Assembly: GCA_024643705.1 (NCBI GenBank)
Contig: JAHEML010000331.1
Span: forward strand, 1-5,262
Direction of reading: 5' to 3'
Length of the DNA: 5,262 bases
Origin: Caldilineaceae bacterium
GTDB lineage: Bacteria; Chloroflexota; Anaerolineae; Caldilineales; Caldilineaceae
Within the stretch, counting starts at the first letter, position 1, and each line of letters opens with the position of its first letter. The position numbers and the translations under genes are program-made. Below the pieces are notes generated by a model, which did not search any database, was not told the DNA's origin, and saw only the letters and a list, made by a program, of their open reading frames with translations. Below, in pieces: positions 1 to 5,262 of this stretch.

Positions 1-168
1 GATGGCAAACTGAGCGATCATCAGAATCTCGGCCACGGCCAGCCCGCCATACCAATTGCCATCCAGCGGGCGGGAACGCACACGAAAATATATCGCCCAT
101 ACACCAAGCGCAATCATAAATAGTGTGGCGCTTTGGGCCAGGCCAGCGTGAATAATCGTCAGTGACAC
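1..168 (-). CDS. Small integral membrane protein, N-terminal part (partial)
   Basis: This is the first 56 codons of a minus-strand gene whose 3' end lies beyond base 1. The GTG start at 168-166 is chosen because an AGGAG Shine-Dalgarno site lies 7 nt upstream. The peptide begins MSLTIIHAGLAQSATLF. It has one hydrophobic helix at about residues 5-28, a short basic segment (RVRSRPLDGNW), and the start of a second helix at about 41-56. This pattern indicates a small multi-pass inner-membrane protein. I do not recognise the family and no catalytic motif is visible. It lies 105 nt downstream of the glycosidase-like lipoprotein gene on the same strand, so it could be co-transcribed. The intervening hairpin could instead separate them. 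Confidence 0.65.
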   Translation of the reverse strand, partial: MSLTIIHAGLAQSATLFMIALGVWAIYFRVRSRPLDGNWYGGLAVAEILMIAQFAI

Positions 169-208
169 GGAAAAACTCCTGGAAAGGAGAGGATGATAGA
201 TTGTTTTG

Positions 209-273
209 GAAACGTGCTGCGTGAAACGTGACAACGGACGGCGCTCTCACATTTTACGTTTTACGTCTCGTTG

Positions 274-274
<1 letters not shown>
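209..274. repeat. Intergenic repeat cluster with hairpin potential
   Basis: The gap between the two leftmost minus-strand genes holds short repeats: GAAACGTG at 209-216 and 223-230, and a tandem TTTTACG at 252-258 and 259-265. The arms CGTGAAACGTGA (220-231) and TTACGTTTTACG (254-265) can form a 12-bp stem with two G-U pairs and a 22-nt loop. A second pairing, ACAACG (231-236) with CGTTGT (269-274), would compete with it or cross it. The element sits just after the lipoprotein stop codon, so it may protect the 3' end or terminate transcription. There is no U-tract, so a rho-independent terminator is not supported. Confidence 0.45.
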
Positions 275-1650
<1,376 letters not shown>

Positions 1651-1679
1651 ACTATATCACCGACTAGAAAGGGACTCAA
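1651..1679 (-). promoter_or_regulatory. Candidate sigma70-type promoter of the lipoprotein gene
   Basis: On the minus strand TTGAGT (1679-1674) is followed by a 17-nt spacer and TATAGT (1656-1651), matching the consensus at 4 of 6 and 5 of 6 positions. The expected transcription start, 7 nt after the -10 box, is base 1644. That is the A of the second in-frame ATG (Met3), so the mRNA may be leaderless and translation may begin two codons later than the longest reading frame. Confidence 0.45.
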
Positions 1680-1777
1680 ATCAAACCACCTGCTTCGGAA
1701 CGAGAAGAAGACAAATGGGGTTCCCTGAATTTCTGCCACAAAATACGGATGTGGCAACGACCGCGGTAATTTCCCAG

Positions 1778-1806
1778 TTGCACAAAGGGGAATTGGCGGG
1801 TATAAT
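1778..1806 (+). promoter_or_regulatory. Promoter of the selenoprotein gene
   Basis: TTGCAC (1778-1783), a 17-nt spacer and a perfect TATAAT (1801-1806) form a good sigma70-type promoter pointing at the selenoprotein gene. The predicted start near 1813 gives a leader of about 70 nt. That leader ends in a purine-rich GGGAGAGAG stretch ahead of the ATG at 1883. With the convergent hairpin downstream, this suggests a single-gene transcript. Confidence 0.6.
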
Positions 1807-1837
1807 CGGCAGGCACTATGTTTTTTATATCGCCTTT

Positions 1838-1861
1838 TTGCTTCCCCATTGTGGGCGGCAA
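1838..1861 (+). other. Possible small hairpin in the selenoprotein 5' leader
   Basis: TTGCT (1838-1842) can pair with GGCAA (1857-1861), and CCC (1844-1846) with GGG (1853-1855), across one T/C mismatch. This gives a modest stem ending 21 nt before the start codon. It might affect translation or may be chance, and no riboswitch class is recognised. Confidence 0.2.
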
Positions 1862-1882
1862 TCCAACCGGGAGAGAGAACAC

Positions 1883-2149
1883 ATGCAGAAGTATACTGTG
1901 AGCATCGAATACTGTGTACAATGAAACTACACGCCCCGTGCCGTCCGTGCGACGGCCGACATGCTCGAAAATTTTACGCCGGTCATCGAGAGCTTCAAAC
2001 TGATCCCGTCCAGTGGGGGGAAGTTCGAGGTTTTGGCGGGTGAAACAGTGATTTATAGCAAGAAGGCAGAAGGTCGCCACGCCGAAGAAGGTGAAGTGGC
2101 GCGTCTGTTTGGCGAGGTTTTGGGCATCGAACCGATGCCGAGGAAGTAA
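1883..2149 (+). CDS. Rdx/SelW-like thioredoxin-fold selenoprotein (TGA = Sec14)
   Basis: With TGA at 1922-1924 read as selenocysteine, this frame gives an 88-residue protein starting MQKYTVSIEYCVQ-U-NYTPRAVR and ending at TAA. It has the plan of the SelT/SelW/SelH (Rdx) family: beta1 (KYTVSIEY), the redox motif C11-V-Q-U14, the following Y-x-PRA helix, a middle strand with SSGGKFEVLAGETVIYSKK, the K-x-x-GR turn and a C-terminal helix. The family is about 80-100 residues long and its members carry C-x-x-C or C-x-x-U. They are thought to be thiol/selenol redox proteins, with physiological substrates mostly unknown. The ATG at 1883 follows GGGAG, with 9 nt between. The downstream ATG at 1961 (Met27) gives a 62-residue fragment without the active site and is unlikely to be the true start. 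The alternative is a Cys gene broken by a single TGC/TGT to TGA change. The well-placed hairpin and intact reading frame argue against that. Confidence 0.82.
1922..1957 (+). promoter_or_regulatory. Sec codon (TGA) with bacterial SECIS-like hairpin
   Basis: The in-frame TGA (1922-1924) is followed by a perfect 6-bp stem, GCCGTC (1940-1945) with GACGGC (1951-1956), closing a 5-nt loop CGTGC (1946-1950). The loop starts 22 nt after TGA and has G as its second base. This fits the general bacterial SECIS description: apical loop about 16-37 nt after UGA, with a G among its first two loop bases. SelB would bind such an element to deliver Sec-tRNA. The selA, selB, selC and selD genes are not in this window and must lie elsewhere if decoding occurs. 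Confidence 0.72.
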
Positions 2150-2159
2150 GCGAGGCTGT

Positions 2160-2207
2160 GGTTGGGGATTGGGGCGTGTGCTTCTCTGCGCGCTCCAATC
2201 CCCAGTC
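2160..2207. terminator. Strong hairpin between convergent genes, probable bidirectional transcript end
   Basis: GGGGATTGGGGCG (2164-2176) pairs with CGCTCCAATCCCC (2191-2203) over 13 bp with a single G-U. The stem extends outwards through 2160/2207 with T-A, two wobbles and G-C, and the loop is 14 nt. It lies between the selenoprotein stop (2149) and the end of the convergent SnoaL-like gene (2217), where a shared transcript end is expected. Neither side has a clear U-tract, so it may stop or stabilise 3' ends rather than act as a classical intrinsic terminator. Confidence 0.5.
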
Positions 2208-2216
2208 TCCAAATCT

Positions 2217-2630
2217 CTACAAGTTTACCCCCATCTCAGCCAATTTGCCTGCCATCATCATCCCCAGGGTTTGCAGACCATTGGCCGGGCGCACCAAAAC
2301 CTCAAACTCCACAATCTGCCCATTGCCGTTTTGTCCATTGTCGTTCCAGCGGATCAGGTCGATCCCTTTCACCGACAGTTCGCCTACCTGGGCGCTAAAT
2401 TCCAGCGCCCAGTCGTTGCCATCCACCCATTCCCGGCGGTAGGCAAAGTCGCTGAAGACTGCTGTAGCTGCACGCAAAATAGCCCCGGCGGTGGCTGCGC
2501 CTTCTTTAGCCTTCCAGACAAAGGGTGAATGAAAACGCACGTCTGGCGAGAGGAGCGCTTCCAGCGCTGGATAATCCTTTTCAAAGACGACCCGATGCCA
2601 TTCGGCCAGCCGTTCGCTCTGGTTCTTCAC
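2217..2630 (-). CDS. SnoaL/NTF2-like family protein
   Basis: From GTG at 2630-2628 this encodes 137 residues, the usual size of a one-domain SnoaL/NTF2-like cone-fold protein. The GTG is preceded by an excellent AAGGAG with a 6-nt gap. Family-like features are the N-terminal helix and YPALEALLSPDVRFHSPFVW (20-39), then a helix, FSDFAYRREWVDGNDWALEFSAQVG (59-83), and KGIDLIRW with QIVEFEVLVRP (105-115). Such proteins include isomerases, hydrolases and ligand-binding proteins, and I cannot name a substrate. Longer starts exist. An ATG at 2669 overlaps the ATL stop as ATGA, and a still longer frame starts at 2741 inside the ATL gene, but neither has an SD site as good. It is the last gene of the MBL-ATL-NTF2 unit. 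A duplicated NDNGQ/NGNGQ segment sits at 96-105. The stop is TAG. Confidence 0.85.
   Translation of the reverse strand: MKNQSERLAEWHRVVFEKDYPALEALLSPDVRFHSPFVWKAKEGAATAGAILRAATAVFSDFAYRREWVDGNDWALEFSAQVGELSVKGIDLIRWNDNGQNGNGQIVEFEVLVRPANGLQTLGMMMAGKLAEMGVNL
2316..2345 (-). repeat. 15-bp tandem duplication inside the SnoaL-like gene
   Basis: Codons for NDNGQ (2345-2331) are followed at once by codons for NGNGQ (2330-2316), identical at 12 of 15 bases. The repeat sits in a surface turn between two predicted strands. It looks like an in-frame duplication that lengthens the loop by five residues. Confidence 0.6.
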
Positions 2631-2636
2631 AGCATT

Positions 2637-2642
2637 CTCCTT
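2637..2642 (-). promoter_or_regulatory. Ribosome binding site that decides the SnoaL-like start
   Basis: AAGGAG on the minus strand lies 6 nt before GTG 2630-2628. It is the strongest Shine-Dalgarno match in the operon and favours this GTG over the upstream ATG at 2669. Confidence 0.65.
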
Positions 2643-2665
2643 GATTGATAAACCGTCGCCGTTCT

Positions 2666-3085
2666 TCATCTCCGCGGCCCCGGCCAGGGCAGCAGGGTAT
2701 ACCCCTGTTCTGCCAACCATTCCGGCTCTGGGCCACCCCACCCAAAACGGGCGAAATCAACGCGCCTGTTTTGGCCAAACTCGATCTCTTCTGCTTCCAG
2801 CAGCTTTTGTTGCCGACCACTGCTCACCGGATCGCCGCGTGGGCTGATACCCCCCTGGCTGTTGATGACTCGCTGCCAGGGTACATCTGCGTGGTCGGGT
2901 GAGTTGTTGGGTGAGTTGTCGGGCAAGCCGGCCAACGCGTAGCCCACCATGCGCGGTGTGGGCGCGTTGACAATCCATGCGATCTGGCCGTAGCTGGCAA
3001 CCCGGCCCGGTGGAATCTGGCGCACAACGGCCAAAATGTGGTCGTAGATGGAGGGGGGCGTTTTAGTTATGTGGGTTTCAGTCAT
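2666..3085 (-). CDS. Alkyltransferase-like (ATL) protein, MGMT/Ogt fold without the acceptor Cys
   Basis: From ATG at 3085 this gives 139 residues of the O6-methylguanine-DNA methyltransferase DNA-binding domain: IYDHILAVVRQIPPGRVASYGQIA (13-36), PRMVGYALAGLP (44-55) and PWQRVINSQGGIS (69-81). The alkyl-acceptor Cys of the PCHRV motif is Trp70, the hallmark of ATL proteins. These bind and flag O6-alkylguanine for nucleotide excision repair instead of repairing it. Tyr32 and Arg45 match the conserved Tyr and arginine-finger positions. The ATG overlaps the upstream MBL stop as ATGA, with GGTGG 8 nt before it, so translational coupling is likely. A longer frame from 3142 adds 19 low-complexity residues from within the MBL gene and is less likely. 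A tetrapeptide duplication (NSPN/NSPD, 57-64) lengthens the loop before the PW motif. Confidence 0.88.
   Translation of the reverse strand: MTETHITKTPPSIYDHILAVVRQIPPGRVASYGQIAWIVNAPTPRMVGYALAGLPDNSPNNSPDHADVPWQRVINSQGGISPRGDPVSSGRQQKLLEAEEIEFGQNRRVDFARFGWGGPEPEWLAEQGYTLLPWPGPRR
2894..2924 (-). repeat. 12-bp tandem repeat inside the ATL gene
   Basis: On the plus strand GTCGGGTGAGTT (2894-2905) and GTTGGGTGAGTT (2906-2917) are followed by a partial third copy, GTCGGGC (2918-2924). On the coding strand this encodes NSPN and NSPD. The repeat keeps the reading frame and lies just before the PWQRV motif, where ATL/MGMT proteins normally have a short loop. Confidence 0.7.
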
Positions 3086-3924
3086 GATAGTTGCCACCGA
3101 TCCCCTGTGGCCCCCACGCCCACGCCCCGTTCGGTCACCCATGCCCGTTCCATGCTGTCATCCCACAGGGGGTTGGTGTGGTTCAGGTGGATCAAACGCA
3201 CGTCGCAATCCGCGCCCGCAGCCCGTTCGGTGGTGTCGGTTGCCAGGGGGTGGGGGATTTCAGATATGTCCCGCCCCGGAATCTCAGCCTGGCTGAAGAA
3301 TGCGCCGTCCAGCAGGGCCACATCCACATCCGCCAGCATGTCGGGCAGAGAGTGATCCCAGCGATCCCAATCGTCGATGTCCGGGCAGAAGAAGAGTGAG
3401 CGAGCCGGGCCATCCACCCGAAAGGCCATGGTGTCGCTCCATTCGTCCCGGTGGGGTACGGCGATGGGGGTAACTGTCAGGCTGGGGGAAAGGGCAATCG
3501 GGCGATTGGGCGGGCTGAGACGAAGGGCGATATTGCCGAATTTTGCCAATTGCTGCCAGGGTTGGTTGCGCATGAGAAAGGCGCACATACGGGGCGTGGC
3601 ATACACAGGCAGCCGCTGGGTGTTCCACGCCTCGCGGCCCAGGTGGATCAGGCCGGTGTAGTGGCCCATGTGAGCGTGGGTGAGCAGTATGCCCGCCAGT
3701 TTGCACTCCGGCGCGGCCTGTTGGAGCAGGACCAATTGTTCGCGGAAATCCGGGGTGGCATCGATCATCCACGTGCTGCCGATGGCGTGATCGATGATTC
3801 CCAGACAGACTACATATTGGCGACGTGTGGGGTCGGCTTGTGCCGCGCGACAACGATCACAGCCGCAACCGGCCTGGGGGAGTCCTGCATCTTGGGCGGC
3901 GCCGAGCACTATTGCTTCGATCAT
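3082..3924 (-). CDS. PqqB-like MBL-fold metallohydrolase
   Basis: The 280-residue protein is a full-length metallo-beta-lactamase-fold enzyme of the PqqB-like type. It opens with LGAAQDAGLPQAGCGCDRC (7-25), which includes a C-x-C-x2-C set typical of PqqB and related hydrolases, perhaps a structural zinc site. The metal-binding motif THAHMGH (82-88) has Gly where the classical HxHxDH has Asp. Further likely ligands are His158 (VPHRDE), the Asp residues of PDIDDWD (181-187) and the His residues in HLNHTNP (246-252). No other pqq gene is nearby, so a true PQQ role is doubtful and the substrate is unknown. The ATG at 3924 lacks an SD site but lies 6 nt after a good -10 box. It is the first gene of the unit, and its TGA stop overlaps the ATL start. 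Confidence 0.87.
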   Translation of the reverse strand: MIEAIVLGAAQDAGLPQAGCGCDRCRAAQADPTRRQYVVCLGIIDHAIGSTWMIDATPDFREQLVLLQQAAPECKLAGILLTHAHMGHYTGLIHLGREAWNTQRLPVYATPRMCAFLMRNQPWQQLAKFGNIALRLSPPNRPIALSPSLTVTPIAVPHRDEWSDTMAFRVDGPARSLFFCPDIDDWDRWDHSLPDMLADVDVALLDGAFFSQAEIPGRDISEIPHPLATDTTERAAGADCDVRLIHLNHTNPLWDDSMERAWVTERGVGVGATGDRWQLS

Positions 3925-3930
3925 AAGCCG

Positions 3931-3959
3931 ATTATCTACCAGAGTGGGAGGAATATCAA
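3931..3959 (-). promoter_or_regulatory. Promoter of the MBL-ATL-NTF2 operon
   Basis: On the minus strand TTGATA (3959-3954), a 17-nt spacer and GATAAT (3936-3931) each match the sigma70 consensus at 5 of 6 positions. The expected start, 7 nt after the -10 box, is base 3924, the A of the MBL start codon. This predicts a leaderless operon mRNA and explains the missing SD site. Confidence 0.62.
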
Positions 3960-4007
3960 ACCGGGGGAAGGGCTGTATTTTTGGGCAATGGTGGGATTGA
4001 TTCTATT

Positions 4008-4035
4008 TTGCTTTTTGTGATGGAAGCGCTATAGT
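4008..4035 (+). promoter_or_regulatory. Candidate promoter of the CtaG-family gene
   Basis: TTGCTT (4008-4013), a 16-nt spacer and TATAGT (4030-4035) precede the ATG at 4043 by 7 nt. The -10 matches at 5 of 6 positions and the -35 is weak. The expected start falls at 4042-4043, again predicting a leaderless or nearly leaderless mRNA. It faces away from the MBL operon promoter within the same 118-nt gap. Confidence 0.45.
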
Positions 4036-4042
4036 TTTCCCC

Positions 4043-4954
4043 ATGCCGTCACTCGAATTTTTCCTCACTTCCTGGTCTGTGCGTCCTGTTTCCGCCATTT
4101 TGATGGTGGCGATAGCCCTGCTCTATGTGCGGGGCTGGCTGGGGCTGCGTTTGTGGCAACCCAATCGGTCCGTGGCAACGGCCCGATTGCTCTGTTTTTC
4201 TCTGGCCTGGTTGTTGTTGGTGATTGCCCTCTTTTCGCCCCTGTTTGCCCTGCGTGCAGACCTTTTGCTGGCCCGCACGATCCAACAAGTTTTGCTGGGG
4301 TTGCTGGCCGCACCTCTCTTCTGGCAGGCCGCGCCGGCACAGACTATCCGCTGGGGTCTGCCCCCAGGCCCGCGCCGATGGTTGACCCGTCACCTGCGCC
4401 CGGAACATCCGGTGGGTCGGTTTGTGCGCACGGTTACCCGGCCCGCGGTGGCCTGGCTGACAATTATTGCGTCCTTTCTAATCTGGGCCGATCCTGCTTT
4501 TGTGCACTGGAGTGTGGCGGGGGAAACGGTCTATTCGCTTTCTCTCTGGCTCTTTTTTTGTGTCTATCTGCTTTTTTGGATGCACATTGTCAAGAGCGGT
4601 CCTCGGCTGCACCGTGCCATCCATCCTGGCATTGGATTTCTCTATGTTCTCATCGGCGGCGAAGTGCCCAACATGGTCACCGGTGTGACGATGGCCTTTC
4701 GCGAGACGGTGGCCTACCCAATCTATGCAGGGGGATCGTCGATAGTCAACCTGTCGCCGTTGATCGACCAGACCTTGAGCGGTTGCTTGATCTGGGTGCT
4801 GGGCAGTGTGATCTATGTTTCGATTGCATTGGGCATCTTGGGGCGGGTCTTTCGCAACGAGGATGCGCCGCTGCCTCTGCCCATGAACTGGCACGCCACC
4901 AAACGCACCATTGCGCCGGGGCTGGAGCATCGGGTCTCTCCACACGATTTATAG
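4043..4954 (+). CDS. ctaG: CtaG-family (caa3 oxidase assembly-like) membrane protein, histidine-poor
   Basis: The 303-residue protein has about seven hydrophobic helices (roughly 16-35, 48-70, 78-98, 134-150, 163-182, 196-216, 244-268). It has the layout of the Caa3_CtaG family, which is linked to copper-dependent assembly of cytochrome c oxidase in the cytoplasmic membrane. The best family match is the C-terminal part: PNMVTGVTMAFRETVAYPIYAG (209-230), then SPLIDQTLSGCLIWVLG (238-254). In typical CtaG the third-helix motif reads like AHMxQHLLL. Here it is ARTIQQVLL (77-85), so Arg78 and Gln82 replace both His. The later EH pair before the LLFW segment is also absent (SLSL, 165-168). It may be a divergent paralogue without copper binding. 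No SD site is visible and the start is supported by the upstream -10 box. No oxidase subunit gene is in the window. Confidence 0.8.
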   Translation: MPSLEFFLTSWSVRPVSAILMVAIALLYVRGWLGLRLWQPNRSVATARLLCFSLAWLLLVIALFSPLFALRADLLLARTIQQVLLGLLAAPLFWQAAPAQTIRWGLPPGPRRWLTRHLRPEHPVGRFVRTVTRPAVAWLTIIASFLIWADPAFVHWSVAGETVYSLSLWLFFCVYLLFWMHIVKSGPRLHRAIHPGIGFLYVLIGGEVPNMVTGVTMAFRETVAYPIYAGGSSIVNLSPLIDQTLSGCLIWVLGSVIYVSIALGILGRVFRNEDAPLPLPMNWHATKRTIAPGLEHRVSPHDL

Positions 4955-5070
4955 GTTACGGGGGCTTATCGGTTACGGGGTCTCGGCAATCTGTACGGAA
5001 TCGGCTAGGAATTCGTCTTTTCGCATAACCTTCTTACAACACTCAACAACTCCAATACATCTATACATCT
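4954..5070 (+). repeat. Gene-free gap with two short direct repeats
   Basis: GGTTACGGGG occurs at 4954-4963 and again at 4971-4980, a 17-bp period that begins inside the CtaG-family stop codon. Right before the next gene, ATACATCT is repeated head to tail at 5055-5062 and 5063-5070 and abuts the ATG. I see no terminator with a U-tract, no convincing -35/-10 pair and no SD site here. The repeats could be regulator sites or simple slippage products. Confidence 0.4.
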
Positions 5071-5262
5071 ATGCGTCGTCTTTTATTTCTCTTTCTCGGT
5101 CTGGCACTTGTTCTGTGGGGGCGATCTCTGCTCGCCGGTGACAGCGCCGCGCCCGAAGTGATTTTGCGGGATGGCTTGTTGGTCACCCTGATCGGCACGG
5201 CCATTTTTGCGATCAATGGTGTCGCACCAATCCGCGCCAATCCCAGGCGGTATGATGCGGGC
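5071..5262 (+). CDS. Membrane protein, N-terminal part (partial)
   Basis: An open frame runs from ATG 5071 to the window edge without a stop, giving 64 residues. It begins MRRLLFLFLGLALVLWGRSLL, a hydrophobic first helix or signal anchor (about 3-22) preceded by two Arg. A second hydrophobic stretch, GLLVTLIGTAIFAING, follows at about 35-50, then a basic segment with PRRYDAG. It is probably the start of a multi-pass membrane protein. The style resembles N-termini of GT39/ArnT-like glycosyltransferases in this phylum, but too little is visible to assign it. The start is inferred from ORF position and the N-terminal helix, and no SD site is present. Confidence 0.55.
   Translation, partial: MRRLLFLFLGLALVLWGRSLLAGDSAAPEVILRDGLLVTLIGTAIFAINGVAPIRANPRRYDAG

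Noticed and set aside
1922..1924. TGA reassigned as a normal sense codon (for example Trp or Gly code)
   Set aside because: The MBL and ATL genes end at TGA at the proper family length, so TGA works as a stop in this genome.
1961..2149. Stand-alone 62-residue ORF
   Set aside because: It is the 3' part of the selenoprotein. It lacks the first strand and redox motif and has no good ribosome binding site of its own.
1676..2212. Minus-strand 178-codon frame across the selenoprotein and its promoter
   Set aside because: It has no family features and is antisense to the supported selenoprotein frame and promoter.
3086..3142. N-terminal 19-residue extension of ATL
   Set aside because: It lies within the MBL coding region, is Gly/Arg-rich low complexity, and the ATGA-coupled Met at 3085 gives the normal ATL N-terminus.
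3082..3924. True PqqB of PQQ biosynthesis
   Set aside because: No other pqq gene is near, and the HAHMGH motif matches PqqB-like hydrolases of unknown role better than authentic PqqB.
4153..5028. Plus-strand 291-codon frame overlapping the CtaG-family gene
   Set aside because: It is an out-of-frame shadow. The 4043-4954 frame has the membrane helices and family motifs.

Overview
The window looks like chromosomal DNA of an uncultured bacterium, most likely Chloroflexota (Anaerolineae/Caldilineae-like). This is inferred from the moderately high GC, the Tat-lipoprotein with a Pro/Thr-rich linker, and the mix of a PqqB-like metallohydrolase, an alkyltransferase-like protein, a CtaG-family protein and many small intergenic hairpins. 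No rRNA, tRNA, CRISPR, transposase or phage gene is visible.

Layout: (1) 1-168, minus: 5' part of a small membrane protein. (2) 274-1650, minus: Tat-exported lipoprotein with a clan GH-A-like glycosidase domain. (3) 1651-1882: divergent promoter region. (4) 1883-2149, plus: a small Rdx/SelW-type thioredoxin-fold selenoprotein with an in-frame TGA at 1922-1924 and a SECIS-like hairpin just downstream. (5) About 2160-2207: strong hairpin between convergent genes. (6) 3924 down to 2217, minus: a tightly coupled three-gene unit encoding a PqqB-like MBL hydrolase, an alkyltransferase-like (ATL) DNA-lesion-binding protein and a SnoaL/NTF2-like protein. (7) 3925-4042: divergent promoter region. (8) 4043-4954, plus: a CtaG-family membrane protein lacking the usual histidines. 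(9) 5071-5262, plus: start of another membrane protein, cut by the window edge.

The most notable item is the selenoprotein. Read conventionally, the locus gives only a 62-residue fragment starting at 1961. Reading TGA as Sec joins an upstream KYTVSIEYCVQ segment to an Rdx-like body and restores a C-x-x-U redox motif at the expected place. Neighbouring genes end at TGA, so this is not general code reassignment.

A second pattern concerns initiation. Genes behind recognisable promoters at 3924, 4043 and possibly 1644 have a -10 box ending 6-7 nt before an ATG, which predicts leaderless mRNAs. The selenoprotein and the downstream operon genes instead have leaders or Shine-Dalgarno sites. The selenoprotein, the glycosidase and the MBL-ATL-NTF2 unit show no obvious shared pathway. 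The last three form one transcription unit, and ATL suggests, without proving, a role in damage tolerance.
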